NCBI RefSeq assembly: GCF_040744945.1
Contig: NZ_CP160453.1
Span: 6,200,001 to 6,264,000 of the forward strand
Length of the DNA stretch: 64,000 nucleotides
Source: Saccharothrix sp. HUAS TT1
GTDB taxonomy: Bacteria; Actinomycetota; Actinomycetes; Mycobacteriales; Pseudonocardiaceae
Direction: 5' to 3'
Shown: piece after piece, positions 28,088 to 36,828 of the stretch
How positions within the stretch are numbered: the first letter of the stretch is position 1
Layout: every line of letters starts with the position of its first letter
Program-made: the position numbers and the translations under genes
Notes under the pieces: generated by a model
Databases searched by the model: none
What the model saw: only the letters and a program-made list of their open reading frames with translations
What the model was told of the DNA's origin: nothing

Positions 28088-29221
28088 ATGCCCAAGTTAC
28101 GCACGCCCGCGGCCGTCGTCGCGCTGGCCGTGGCCCTGCCGCTGGTGACCGCCCCCGGTGCGCGGGCGCACGCGCTGATCACCGAGTTGCCGGGCCTGCC
28201 CGGCTACCCCACCCACCGCACCGTCGCGGTCAACGACCTGGGGCAGGTCATCGGCGTGACGTCCGGCAACGGCGCGCCGCACACCGTGCAGTGGGCCCGC
28301 GGCGGCGGACCGGCCACCGACCTCGGCGTCGGCACGCCGGTCGGGCTCAACCAGATCGGCCAGGTGCTGATCCAGCGGGCCACCAGCGGTTCCGGGCCCT
28401 ACGTCCAGCAACCGCGGATCTGGCACGCGGGCGAGGTCACCGACATCTCGCCCAGCGGCGGGTGGGTGATCGCCTCGGGGATCAACGCCGAGGGGTCGGT
28501 GCCGATGACGACCTCCTCGTCGTCGTCGGGCTACCACCAGGAGCGCGCCGTGGTGTGGGAGGACGGAGGGAACGTCACGCTGCCGATCTCCGGGCCGCAC
28601 GTGTGGTTGAGCGCGATCAACGACGCCGGGGTCGTCGCGGGCTCGAAGGCGCCCATGTTCAGCGGTGACACGTACGCGTTCCGCTGCCCGGACGCGACGA
28701 GGTGCGAGCCGCTGGCCGCCGCGCCCGGCACCAGCGCGTACTCGGTCGAGGCGATCAACGAGGCCGGTGTGGTCGTCGGCAACCGGGACACCCTGGCGCT
28801 GCGCTGGGAGGGCTCCGGCGTCACCGTGCTGGCCGAGGCCGGTCGGGTGGCCAACGGCCCGCAGGCGCTCAACGAGCGCGGCGACGTCGTCGGCTGGACG
28901 GGGCAGATCGCGAACCGCCGGGCCGTGCTGTGGCCGGCCGGCGGCAAGCCGGTGGACCTGGGCGTGCCCGGTCCGTCCGAGGCGGTCGCGGTGAACGAGC
29001 GCGGCGACGTGGTCGGCTGGACGTCGGCGGGCAACCCCGACGCGCCGCGCGCGTTCCTGTGGCGCGACGGGAAGGTCACCTACCTCGGCTCGCTCGGCGG
29101 CGCGCACAGCCTGCCGGTGGCGTTGAACGACCGGGGCACCATCGTCGGCGAGAGCACCACCGCCGACGGCACGCTCAAGGCCGTGCGGTGGGACCTGGGC
29201 ACCACGTCGCCGAGGCGGTGA
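28088..29221 (+). CDS. secreted HAF-repeat protein
   Basis: 377 aa with signal peptide (VVALAVALPLVTAPGARA-HA). The mature part holds about seven repeats of the HAF type, each with an N-D/E-x-G-x-V-x-G core, for example VNDLGQVIGVT, INDAGVVAGS, INEAGVVVGNRDTLALRWEG, LNERGDVVGWTGQIANRRAVLWPAG and LNDRGTIVGEST, followed by A-F/V-L/R-W and LGSLGG. HAF-repeat proteins are extracellular beta-propeller-like proteins of unknown function. The start has GGAG 10 nt upstream. It is convergent with kdpD and separated from it by a hairpin. Confidence 0.87.
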   Translation: MPKLRTPAAVVALAVALPLVTAPGARAHALITELPGLPGYPTHRTVAVNDLGQVIGVTSGNGAPHTVQWARGGGPATDLGVGTPVGLNQIGQVLIQRATSGSGPYVQQPRIWHAGEVTDISPSGGWVIASGINAEGSVPMTTSSSSSGYHQERAVVWEDGGNVTLPISGPHVWLSAINDAGVVAGSKAPMFSGDTYAFRCPDATRCEPLAAAPGTSAYSVEAINEAGVVVGNRDTLALRWEGSGVTVLAEAGRVANGPQALNERGDVVGWTGQIANRRAVLWPAGGKPVDLGVPGPSEAVAVNERGDVVGWTSAGNPDAPRAFLWRDGKVTYLGSLGGAHSLPVALNDRGTIVGESTTADGTLKAVRWDLGTTSPRR

Positions 29222-29229
29222 GCGCGGGC

Positions 29230-29258
29230 GGGTGGCCGGCCGCGCGGGCCGGCCACCC
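29230..29258. terminator. bidirectional hairpin terminator
   Basis: A perfect 12-bp GC stem (GGGTGGCCGGCC and its complement) with a 5-nt loop fills the 39-bp gap between the convergent HAF and kdpD genes. Confidence 0.85.
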
Positions 29259-29260
29259 GG

Positions 29261-31795
29261 TCAGGCCGTCGACGTGTCGGCGGTGGGCAGGGAGATGACG
29301 ATCGTGAGGCCGCCGCCGGGCGTGTCCTCCGCCGTGATCGTGCCGCCCATGGCGTCCACGAAACCCTTCGCCACGCTCAACCCGAGACCCACCCCGGGAG
29401 TGGCCGCCCGGTCGCCCAGGCGTTGGAACGGCGCGAACACCACGTCCGCCGTGTTCTTCGGCAGGCCCTGCCCGTGGTCCACCACGCGCAGCTCGACCCG
29501 GTCGCCGTAGGCGCTGGCGCGGACCGCGACCTCCGGCTCGTCGGCCTTGATCCGGCCGTCGCCGTCCACGTCGACCAGCCGGCGCGGGTTGAGCCTGCCG
29601 TGCCGCAGCGCGTTGTCGACCACGTTGGCCACCACGCGTTCCAGCAGGCCGAGGTCGGCGAACACCGGCGGCAGGTGCTCGGCGACGTCCACGGACACCG
29701 TGCGGCGTTCGTCGATGCCCGCCATGGCCCGCGCCACCACCTCGTCGTACGTCACCGCGCGCAGCCGCGGCGCGACCGCGCCGGTGGCCAGCCGGGACGA
29801 GTCGAGCAGGTTGTCCACCAGTCCGGTCAGCCGGTCGGCGGACACCTCCGCGGTCTCCAGCAGCTCCGCGACGTCCTGCTCGGACAGCCGCAGGTCGGGA
29901 TCGCGCAGGCTGCCTACCGCGGCCTTGATGGAGGTCAACGGGGTGCGCAGGTCGTGGCCCACCGCGGACAGCAGCGCGGTGCGCAGCTCGGTGGTGTCGG
30001 CGCGCCGCTGCGCCTCGGCCGTCTCGGCCGCCATCCGCTGCTGCCGCAACGCCATCAGCGCCTGGCCGGCCGCCGCCTCCAGCGCCCGCTGGTCGGCCGC
30101 GGGCAGCGTCCGGCCGCGCAGCGCCAGGTGCACGTCCGCGGTGACCGGCACGTCCACGTCCGCGTCGTCCGGTTCCGCGCACGGCCGCGGCCCGACGCAC
30201 GCCACCCGCTCCCACTCGCCGTCGCGCCGCTCCAGCAGCGCCACCGACTCCAGCCCGAAGTTCTCCCGCACCTTCTCCAGCAGCCGGACCACCGGGAACG
30301 GGCTGGTCAGCACGGTGCGGGCGTAGGAGGCGAGCAGCGCGGCCTCGGTGCGGGCGTTCGCGCCCCGCTCGGCCAGCCGGGCCGCCCGGTCCACCACCAG
30401 CGCGACCAGCACCGCCACCAGCAGCATCGCCACCAGCGTGACCAGGTTCCCCGGCGAGGCCACCGCCAGGCTGTGGAACGGCGGGGTGAAGAAGAAGTTC
30501 AGCAGCCCGGCGCCGAGGAACGCCGCGGCCAGCGCCGGACCGTGGCCGCCGACCAGCGCGACCACCACCGTGGCCAGGAAGAACCCGACCAGGTCGGTGG
30601 AGAACGCCAGGCCGTCGGGCCACAGCAGGCCGACCCCGGTCACGGCGGCGGGCAGCAGCGCGGCCAGCGCCCAGCCCAGCCGCACGCGCGACCGGCGGTC
30701 GGGCGCGCCGCTCCACCGCCGCCGCGGACCGCGACGCGCCTCCTCGTGGGTGACCATGTGCACGTCGATCGGGCCGGACGCCTGGATCACCGCCGCGCCG
30801 ATGCCCTCGTCGAACACCCGCGCCAGGCGCGACCGGCGGGACGTGCCCAGCACCAGCTGGGTGGCGTTCACGCCGCGGGCGAAGTCCAGCAACGCGGTCG
30901 GCACGTCGCCGCCGACCACGGTGTGGAACGTCGCGCCCACGTCCTCGGTGACCCGGCGGAACCCGGCCACCAGCCGCGGCGACGCGCCGACCGGGCCGTC
31001 GCCGCGCAGGATGTGCACCACCAGCAGCTCGGCGCCCGCGCGGGCGGCCACCCGGCGGGCCCGGCGGATCAGCGTCTCGCTCTCCGGGCCGCCGCTGATC
31101 GCCACCACGACCCGTTCCCTGGTCTCCCAGGTGTCGGTGATGCGCTGCTCGGAGCGGTAGCGCAGCAGCGCCACGTCGACCTGGTCGGCCACCCACAGCA
31201 GGGCCAGCTCGCGCAACGCGGTCAGGTTGCCGACCCGGAAGTAGTTGCCCAGGGCCGCGTCGATCTTGTGCGCGGCGTAGACGTTGCCGTGCGCGAGGCG
31301 GCGGCGCAGCGCCTCCGGGGTGATGTCGACCAGCTCCACCTGCTCGGCGCGCCGCACCACCTCGTCCGGCACGGTCTCGCGCTGGGCCACGCCGGTGATG
31401 CGCTCGACCACGTCGTTGAGCGATTCGAGGTGCTGGACGTTGACCGTGGACAGCACGTCGATGCCCGCGTCCAGCAGCTCCTCGACGTCCTGCCAGCGCT
31501 TGGCGTTGCGCGCGCCGGGCGCGTTGGCGCGCGCCAGGTCGTCCACGACCGCCACCTCGGGCGAGCGGGCGAGCAGCGCGTCGACGTCCAGCTCGGTGTC
31601 GGCGCGCGGCAGCCGCTCCAGGCCGTCCAGCAGGGCCGCGGTCCGCTCCCGGCCGTGCGTCTCGACCAGGCCGACCACCACGTCGGTGCCCCTGGCCCGC
31701 CTCCGCTGCGCCTCGCCGAGCACCGCGAACGTCTTGCCGACACCGGGCGCCGCGCCGAGGTAGATCCTCAGCTCGCCGCGCTTGCGCTTGCCCAC
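29261..31795 (-). CDS. kdpD: KdpD-type osmosensing/K+ sensor histidine kinase, orphan
   Basis: 844 aa from GTG 31795, which gives the family start GKRKRGELRIYLGAAPGVGKTFAVL; the frame is open far upstream but overlaps the divergent gene. The N-terminal KdpD domain (about 8-215) has the Walker A GAAPGVGKT and the DDLARAN region. A universal-stress-like domain follows (about 250-370: VVAISGGPESETLIRRARRVA, and LVLGTSRRSRLARVFDEGI), then four membrane helices (about 400-500), a GAF-like linker and the kinase core: HisKA ALLSAVGHDLRTPLTSIKAA (His phospho-acceptor) and HATPase VANVVDNALRHG, VVDHGQGLP, GVGLGLSVAKGFVDAMGG. KdpD normally acts with KdpE on the kdpFABC K+ pump; neither is in the window. 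Confidence 0.92.
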   Translation of the reverse strand: MGKRKRGELRIYLGAAPGVGKTFAVLGEAQRRRARGTDVVVGLVETHGRERTAALLDGLERLPRADTELDVDALLARSPEVAVVDDLARANAPGARNAKRWQDVEELLDAGIDVLSTVNVQHLESLNDVVERITGVAQRETVPDEVVRRAEQVELVDITPEALRRRLAHGNVYAAHKIDAALGNYFRVGNLTALRELALLWVADQVDVALLRYRSEQRITDTWETRERVVVAISGGPESETLIRRARRVAARAGAELLVVHILRGDGPVGASPRLVAGFRRVTEDVGATFHTVVGGDVPTALLDFARGVNATQLVLGTSRRSRLARVFDEGIGAAVIQASGPIDVHMVTHEEARRGPRRRWSGAPDRRSRVRLGWALAALLPAAVTGVGLLWPDGLAFSTDLVGFFLATVVVALVGGHGPALAAAFLGAGLLNFFFTPPFHSLAVASPGNLVTLVAMLLVAVLVALVVDRAARLAERGANARTEAALLASYARTVLTSPFPVVRLLEKVRENFGLESVALLERRDGEWERVACVGPRPCAEPDDADVDVPVTADVHLALRGRTLPAADQRALEAAAGQALMALRQQRMAAETAEAQRRADTTELRTALLSAVGHDLRTPLTSIKAAVGSLRDPDLRLSEQDVAELLETAEVSADRLTGLVDNLLDSSRLATGAVAPRLRAVTYDEVVARAMAGIDERRTVSVDVAEHLPPVFADLGLLERVVANVVDNALRHGRLNPRRLVDVDGDGRIKADEPEVAVRASAYGDRVELRVVDHGQGLPKNTADVVFAPFQRLGDRAATPGVGLGLSVAKGFVDAMGGTITAEDTPGGGLTIVISLPTADTSTA

Positions 31796-31864
31796 GGCCC
31801 CAGTGTGCGCGCGCCCGTCGCGGCGCGGGACGCGACCCCGGTCCTTGACGCGGTCTTGACGGTC

Positions 31865-31878
31865 CCGGGACGTCCCGG
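31865..31878. promoter_or_regulatory. 14-bp palindrome between divergent kdpD and PHP genes
   Basis: CCGGGACGTCCCGG is a perfect palindrome 108 bp before the PHP gene start and 70 bp from the kdpD start, just after two TTGAC-type words (31845 and 31855) that could be -35 elements. It is a candidate shared operator. Confidence 0.5.
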
Positions 31879-31985
31879 CACGCCCCGATGTGTTCACCCG
31901 GAGTTCCGCTCGGCGCACCACCCGGCGCCGGGACGCGACCCGATACTTCGGCCTGCCGCCGTTCGGGCCAGGATCGGAGTCGTCC

Positions 31986-33668
31986 ATGTCGCACGACCAC
32001 ACGCACGAGCACCACCACGAGGACGCGGAGGGCAGTTGGCGCGACGGCGAGGACGACCGGCCGCTGTCGGTGGCGCGCCGCCGGTTCCTGGCCGGGCTGG
32101 GCGCGGCCGGGGTGGCCACGACCCTGGGCGCCGTCCCGGCCCACGCGCACGACGACCGGCCGGCCACGCCGGTGAACCCGTGGCGCGGTCGCGGTCGCTG
32201 GTTCGCGGGCGACCACCACATCCACACCAAGTACTCCTCCGACGGCCAGTACGAGGTGGCGCAGCAGGTCGCCAAGGCGCGCGAGCACGGGCTGGACTGG
32301 GTCGTGATCACCGACCACGGCGGCGTGGCGCACGAGAAGTTCTCGGTCGACCAGGTCGCGCCGGACATCGAGCGGGCCCGCCGGTCGCACCGGGACGTGC
32401 TGGTCTACCAGGGCCTGGAGTGGAACATCCCGGGAGCCGAGCACGCCACCGTGTTCCTGCCGCCCGGCCGGTCCGCGGTGGACATCCTGCGCGCCTTCGA
32501 GGCGGCCTACGACGGCGGAATCCTGTCCACGCCGGTCGCGAGCGGCGGCAAGGGCCTGATCACCCGCTCGACCTCGGCCGACGGCGAGCCGCACGCGTTG
32601 GCGGCGCTGCGGTACCTGGAGGCGCAGGTGCTGTCCGGCCGCACCGAGATCGCGCTGATGTTCGCCAACCACCCGGCCCGGCGCGGGGTGGACAGCCCGC
32701 ACGAGCTCCGCGGCTGGCGGGACGCGGCGCCGGAGGTCGCGGTGGGCATGGAGGGCGCGCCGGGCCACCAGGCGGCGGGCATCAGGACCGCCGACGGCGG
32801 TCGCGGCGGCGCGCGCGGTTACTACGACGGCTCGCCCAACCAGGACAGCTTCCCCGGCTTCGCGCCGACCGCCGCGGAGAACCCGTACCGCACCTACGGC
32901 GGGTTCGACTGGATGACCGCCAAGGTCGGCGGCCTGTGGGACTCGCTGCTGGCGGAGGGCAGACCGTGGTGGGTCACGGCCACCTCGGACGCGCACCAGG
33001 TGCACCAGGACACGGTCAAGCCCGGTGCGGGCGACCACAACGCGACCGGCAGCCGGGGCGCGCCCGTGGACACCGGCTCGCCGCAGGTCTACGGCGACTA
33101 CTGGCCCGGCTACTACAGCTCCACGCTGGTCGGCGCCGACTCCAAGTCCTACGTGGACGTGATGCGCGGCATGCGGGGTGGCCGGATCGTCGCGGTGCAC
33201 GGGCGGGTGATCGACGGGCTGAACGTTCGGGTGCGGTCGCTGGGTGAGGGCGACAACCGGGGCGTCACCGTCGGCGGTCGCACGTTCGTGCGGCGGGGTG
33301 ACGACGTGGAGGTGGTGGTCGAGGTGGACCTGGCGCGGGGCGCGAACTTCGCCGGCGTGGTGCCGCGACTGGCGAAGGTGGACCTGATCGCCGGTCCGGT
33401 CACCGGCCCGGCGGCCGACCGGGACGCGTTCTCGGCGCCCGGGACGAGGGTGGTCGAGCAGTTCGAGGTGGCCCGCTCGGCGCGTGGCACGGTGCGGTTC
33501 ACGCACACGTTCCGCGATGTGGGAGGTGCTTTCTACCTGCGGCTGCGTGGTTCGGACGGCAACCGGCTGACGGCGGAGGGCGGCCCGGTGATGGACGTCG
33601 TCGGCGACGCCGACCCGTGGTCGGACCTGTGGTTCTACGCGAACCCGGTGTTCGTGGACGTCATCTGA
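31986..33668 (+). CDS. Tat-exported PHP-domain metallohydrolase (CehA/McbA-like)
   Basis: 560 aa from the ATG at 31986. A His/Glu-rich start (HDHTHEHHHED, a possible metal-binding tail) precedes a twin-arginine signal (VARRRFLAGLGAAGVATTLGAVPAHAH). The PHP catalytic domain shows the four typical motifs: GDHHIHTKYSSDGQY, LDWVVITDHGG, YQGLEWNIPGAEHATVF and VTATSDAHQVHQD. The last 150 residues are a beta-rich domain (VTVGGRTFVRRGDDVEVVVEVD). PHP enzymes use three metals to cleave phosphoesters; the CehA/McbA branch includes carbaryl esterases. The next gene starts on this gene's stop (TGATG). Export by Tat fits a metal-loaded protein folded in the cytosol. Confidence 0.9.
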   Translation: MSHDHTHEHHHEDAEGSWRDGEDDRPLSVARRRFLAGLGAAGVATTLGAVPAHAHDDRPATPVNPWRGRGRWFAGDHHIHTKYSSDGQYEVAQQVAKAREHGLDWVVITDHGGVAHEKFSVDQVAPDIERARRSHRDVLVYQGLEWNIPGAEHATVFLPPGRSAVDILRAFEAAYDGGILSTPVASGGKGLITRSTSADGEPHALAALRYLEAQVLSGRTEIALMFANHPARRGVDSPHELRGWRDAAPEVAVGMEGAPGHQAAGIRTADGGRGGARGYYDGSPNQDSFPGFAPTAAENPYRTYGGFDWMTAKVGGLWDSLLAEGRPWWVTATSDAHQVHQDTVKPGAGDHNATGSRGAPVDTGSPQVYGDYWPGYYSSTLVGADSKSYVDVMRGMRGGRIVAVHGRVIDGLNVRVRSLGEGDNRGVTVGGRTFVRRGDDVEVVVEVDLARGANFAGVVPRLAKVDLIAGPVTGPAADRDAFSAPGTRVVEQFEVARSARGTVRFTHTFRDVGGAFYLRLRGSDGNRLTAEGGPVMDVVGDADPWSDLWFYANPVFVDVI

Positions 33669-34207
33669 TGCCGTGGTTCGGCGCCGTGCCCGCCCTTCCC
33701 GGCGAGCACGGCGCGGCGCACGTGGACGCGTTGCTGCTCGACGCGCTCGACGGGGTGGGCGCGGACTTCGTGTGCACGCACGTCGACCGCGTCGGTCCGG
33801 TCGCCGTCACCACCTTGTCGGCGCACGTGCCTCAGGCGCGGGTGGACGTGGCCGGGTTGTCGGAGGCGTTGGGCGGTTCGGTGGAGGCGCTGTCCGGAGC
33901 CGACACGCCCGCCGCGCGGGCGGCCAGGGCGGGCCGTGACCGCTCCGCTGGCCGGTGCGTCCGGTTCCCCGGCCAGTCGGCGCTCACCGGGACGCACCCG
34001 GTGGCGGAGGTGGTGGCCCGGTCGGCGGTCGACCGGGTGGTCGGCATCGGCGTCCCGGTCGCGCCGGGGGACCTGGTGGAGACGCTGGGCTTCCTGCGCC
34101 CGGTGTGCCGGGACGGCGAGCTGGTGCTACTCGTGGAGCCGGCCGTCGGCGGCGTGCTGCGCCCGGCGGAGGCGGAGAGCCCGCACGAGTGCTGCGGGGG
34201 TCATTGA
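33668..34207 (+). CDS. hypothetical protein coupled to the PHP gene
   Basis: 179 aa. Its ATG overlaps the PHP stop (TGATG), so translation is coupled. The protein has no signal peptide; it contains VDALLLDALDGVGADFVCTHVDRVGPVAVTTLSAHV and a C-terminal PHECCGGH with two adjacent Cys and a His that could bind metal. I do not recognise the family. Its last 81 bp are also the 3' end of the convergent DUF6010 gene, an unusually long antiparallel overlap of two apparently real genes. Confidence 0.65.
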   Translation: MPWFGAVPALPGEHGAAHVDALLLDALDGVGADFVCTHVDRVGPVAVTTLSAHVPQARVDVAGLSEALGGSVEALSGADTPAARAARAGRDRSAGRCVRFPGQSALTGTHPVAEVVARSAVDRVVGIGVPVAPGDLVETLGFLRPVCRDGELVLLVEPAVGGVLRPAEAESPHECCGGH

Positions 34208-34573
34208 CCGCAGGCTCGGACCGCCCGCGAAGGCCCACAGGGCGATCACCGGGTCGCAGATCGCGCAGCCGAGCGACGAGTGCTCGGCGAACGGCACGAT
34301 CGGGTTGCCGTGCAGGTGGTGCGCCACGTCGGCGGCCGTGTGCACGAGCCAGCCGATGCCGATGAACGTCCACGACCCCAGACCGCGGTAGGCGCAGCAG
34401 GTGATCACGGCGGTGATGGCGAACTCCCACGCGCCCAACCCGCCGCCGCTGAGGTAGGCCGCGCCCGCGCCGGCGACCATGATCGCGTTGAACGGTCGGC
34501 GGTGCCGGTCCGGGATGAAGGAGTTCACGAGCACGTACAGCACGCCGATGAGCAGCGCCGTGACCACGGTCAT
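34127..34573 (-). CDS. DUF6010-like integral membrane protein
   Basis: 148 aa with four hydrophobic segments: MTVVTALLIGVLYVLVNSFI, IMVAGAGAAYLSGGG, FAITAVITCCAYRGLG, and a region with two conserved-looking motifs, WLVHTAADVAHHLHGNPIVPF and SSLGCAICDPVIALWAF. The His-rich HTAADVAHHLHG and the Cys pair suggest a metal site in the membrane. This arrangement matches DUF6010 proteins; their function is unknown. GAGGAAG precedes the ATG. The C-terminal tail overlaps the convergent gene by 81 bp. Confidence 0.8.
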   Translation of the reverse strand: MTVVTALLIGVLYVLVNSFIPDRHRRPFNAIMVAGAGAAYLSGGGLGAWEFAITAVITCCAYRGLGSWTFIGIGWLVHTAADVAHHLHGNPIVPFAEHSSLGCAICDPVIALWAFAGGPSLRSMTPAALVRALRLRRAQHAADGRLHE

Positions 34574-34629
34574 GGTTGGTCTTCCTCGTCGTCCCGGGGA
34601 TTCGGTCGCCCTGGACGTTAAAGACGGCG

Positions 34630-34699
34630 GAGCCGGCGCGGCAGTGGCCGCAGTGCCACTTCCCGACGGGTTCTCGCCACCCCGCCGCCGCGCCGGCTC
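34630..34699. terminator. long-armed inverted repeat upstream of the DUF6010 gene and after the MFS gene
   Basis: 13-bp arms (GAGCCGGCGCGGC and its complement) are separated by 44 nt containing a smaller GGCCGCAGTGCC fold. It starts 14 bp beyond the MFS stop, so it probably ends MFS transcription. Confidence 0.5.
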
Positions 34700-34712
34700 G
34701 TCACCGGGCCTG

Positions 34713-36269
34713 TCAGGAGTCCGCGCCGACCTTCGGCTTCGCCTCGGCCAGGTCCAGGCTGGTGCGCAGGGTGATCGGCTTGAGCAGCAGCGCCGCGACC
34801 ACGCCGACCACCGCGATGCCCGCCGAGATCACGAAGATGTGCCCGGTGGCGTCGCCGTACGCGGCCCGGATGATGTGCTGCACGGCGTCCGGCAGCACGG
34901 CCAGGTTGAGGCTGCCGCCGCCCGAGCCGGTGGCCGGGATGCCCGCCGCGGTCAGGTCGCGGGTGATGGCGCCCTCGACCCGCCGGGCCAGCACCGCGCC
35001 GAGCACCGACACGCCGATCGTGCCGCCCAGGGACCGGAAGAACGCGATGGTCGAGCTGGCCGCGCCGATGTCCTTCAGCGGCACGGTGTTCTGCACCGCG
35101 AGCACCAGGTTCTGCATGCTCATGCCGACACCGACGCCGACCAGCAGCATCGCGCCGCCGACCAGCACCAGCGACGTCTGGTGGTCGATCTGCCCCAGCG
35201 CGAAGAACCCGACGACCAGCGTCGCCGCGCCCGCCACGATGTAGGGCTTGACCTTGCCGGTCTTGGTGATCAGCCGACCGGACACGATGGACGCGCCGAG
35301 CACGCCCGCCATCATCGGGATCGTCAGCAGGCCCGCCTCGGTCGGCGTGTAGCCGCGGCCGATCTGGAAGTACTGGCCGAGGAACACCGCGCCGCCGAAC
35401 ATCGCCATGCCCACCGCGACGCTGGCCAGGATCGCCAGCGCGGTCGTGCGCTGCTTCACGATCGGCAGCGGCACCACGGGCTCCGCCGCCCGCGCCTCGA
35501 CCGCGACGGCCGCGCCGAGCAGCACCACCGACGCGCCGACCATGGCCAGGCTCTGCCACGACAGCCACGCGAAGGAGCTGTCCACGAACGAGATCCAGAT
35601 CAGCAGCACGCTCACGCCCACCGCGATCAGGCTCGCGCCCAGGTAGTCGATCTTGACGTTCTCCCGCCGGACCGTGCGCATCTTCAACGTGGCCTGGAGC
35701 ACGAACAGCGCGGCCACCGCGACCGGCACGCCGATGAAGAAGCACCAGCGCCAGCCGAGCCACGAGGTGTCCACGATCAGGCCGCCGAGCAGCGGCCCGC
35801 CGACCGTGGCCAGCGCCATCACGCCGCCGAGGTAGCCGTTGTAGCGGCCGCGTTCGCGCGGCGGGATCATCGCCGCGATCACGACCTGCACCAGGGCCTG
35901 CAGGCCGCCGACGCCGATGCCCTGGAAGGCGCGCGCGGCGATGAGCTGACCCGCGCTCTGCGCGAAGCCGCTGATCACCGAGCCCACGATGAAGATCACG
36001 ATGGCGACCTGGACCAGGGTCTTCTTGTCGAACAGGTCCGCGAGCTTGCCCCAGACGGGGGTGGTCGCGGTCGCGGTCAGCAGGGTCGCGGTGACCACCC
36101 AGGTGTACTGGGTCTGCGAGCCGTTGAGCGCGCCGATGATCTGCGGCAGGGCCGTCGACACGACGGTGCTGCTGAGCATGGCGACGAACAGCACCAGCAG
36201 CAGACCGCTCAGGGCTTCCAGCACTTGCCGGTGGCTCATGGGTCCGGTGGTGGTGGCGGGTGCGCTCAT
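34713..36269 (-). CDS. DHA2-family MFS multidrug exporter (EmrB/QacA type)
   Basis: 518 aa with 14 predicted membrane helices. DHA2 hallmarks are motif A-like GKLADLFDKKTLVQVAIVIF, motif C-like GPLLGGLIVDTSWLGWRWCFFIGVPVAV, and STVVSTALPQIIGALNGSQTQYTWVVTATLLTA in helix 1-2. Such proton antiporters export drugs, dyes or own metabolites. The start overlaps the stop of the MarR gene (ATGA), so the regulator and the pump form an operon. It is closely related in sequence to the second MFS gene at 40663-42198 (same SWLGWRWCFFIGVP and FFRSLGGxIGVS blocks). Confidence 0.93.
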   Translation of the reverse strand: MSAPATTTGPMSHRQVLEALSGLLLVLFVAMLSSTVVSTALPQIIGALNGSQTQYTWVVTATLLTATATTPVWGKLADLFDKKTLVQVAIVIFIVGSVISGFAQSAGQLIAARAFQGIGVGGLQALVQVVIAAMIPPRERGRYNGYLGGVMALATVGGPLLGGLIVDTSWLGWRWCFFIGVPVAVAALFVLQATLKMRTVRRENVKIDYLGASLIAVGVSVLLIWISFVDSSFAWLSWQSLAMVGASVVLLGAAVAVEARAAEPVVPLPIVKQRTTALAILASVAVGMAMFGGAVFLGQYFQIGRGYTPTEAGLLTIPMMAGVLGASIVSGRLITKTGKVKPYIVAGAATLVVGFFALGQIDHQTSLVLVGGAMLLVGVGVGMSMQNLVLAVQNTVPLKDIGAASSTIAFFRSLGGTIGVSVLGAVLARRVEGAITRDLTAAGIPATGSGGGSLNLAVLPDAVQHIIRAAYGDATGHIFVISAGIAVVGVVAALLLKPITLRTSLDLAEAKPKVGADS

Positions 36270-36724
36270 CGCGCGGCCTCCAAGGTGGAGCCGAGGGCTC
36301 CTTCGATATCGGTGGTCAGGCGGCCGAGGGATTCGGTCAGCACCTCGACCTCTTCAGGGCTCCAGTGGGCGAGCGCGCGGGAGAGCAGCTTGTCGTACCA
36401 GTCGCGGGCGGCGGCCAGCTCCTCGTGGCCGCGCCCGGTGACCACGAGGATGCTGGCGCGGCCGTCGCCGGGGTCGGCGCGCCGCTCGACCAGGCCGTTG
36501 GCGACCAGTGCGGCCACCGCCCGGCTGACCGTCGACGGGTCCAGCCCGGCCTGGGCGGCCAGCTCCTTGGCGTGGCAACCGGTGGGGTTGGAGCCGGCGC
36601 GGTCGATCAGCGCGAGCGTGCCGATCAGGCCGGGCGGCAGGGTGTGGGGGCGCTGCTTGACCATCCGCACGACCCGGAGCAGGTCACGCACCCGGTCTTC
36701 CAGCTGTCGCCCGACGGCGTCCAT
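36266..36724 (-). CDS. MarR-family regulator
   Basis: 152 aa from the ATG at 36724, which follows a GGGAGG site; the longer frame from 36763 reaches toward the operator. The winged helix-turn-helix lies at about 45-110: AKELAAQAGLDPSTVSRAVAALVANGLVERRADPGDGRASILVVTGRG, ending in the MarR wing DPGDGRA. It is transcribed into the MFS exporter gene and is the likely repressor of that operon. The intergenic region also holds the operator shared with TetR regulators of this region, so the pump is probably under dual control. Confidence 0.92.
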   Translation of the reverse strand: MDAVGRQLEDRVRDLLRVVRMVKQRPHTLPPGLIGTLALIDRAGSNPTGCHAKELAAQAGLDPSTVSRAVAALVANGLVERRADPGDGRASILVVTGRGHEELAAARDWYDKLLSRALAHWSPEEVEVLTESLGRLTTDIEGALGSTLEAAR

Positions 36725-36772
36725 GCCGCCTCCCTGTCTCCTCGCATTGCTTGCCACATACAACTATCGCTC

Positions 36773-36808
36773 AAACTTGCGCGTTGTGCAAGTTTGCCCA
36801 ATGGGCAA
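36773..36808. promoter_or_regulatory. operator AAACNTGC-N7-GCANGTTT (copy 1) plus overlapping palindrome
   Basis: AAACTTGC and GCAAGTTT face each other across 7 nt at 36773-36795, an 8-bp perfect inverted repeat in the divergent MarR/TetR promoter region. A second palindrome, TTGCCCA and TGGGCAA around a single A, spans 36794-36808 just before the TetR -10 box TAGACT (36815-36820). The same 23-bp pattern recurs at 37414-37436 and 42865-42887. Confidence 0.82.
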
Positions 36809-36828
36809 GTGACCTAGACTGGGTCGGG

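Noticed and set aside
29175..33506. A 1400-codon minus-strand frame across the kdpD and PHP genes.
   Set aside because: It is out of frame with kdpD, lacks any domain and consists of Arg/Gly/His-rich text; the kdpD frame carries all motifs.
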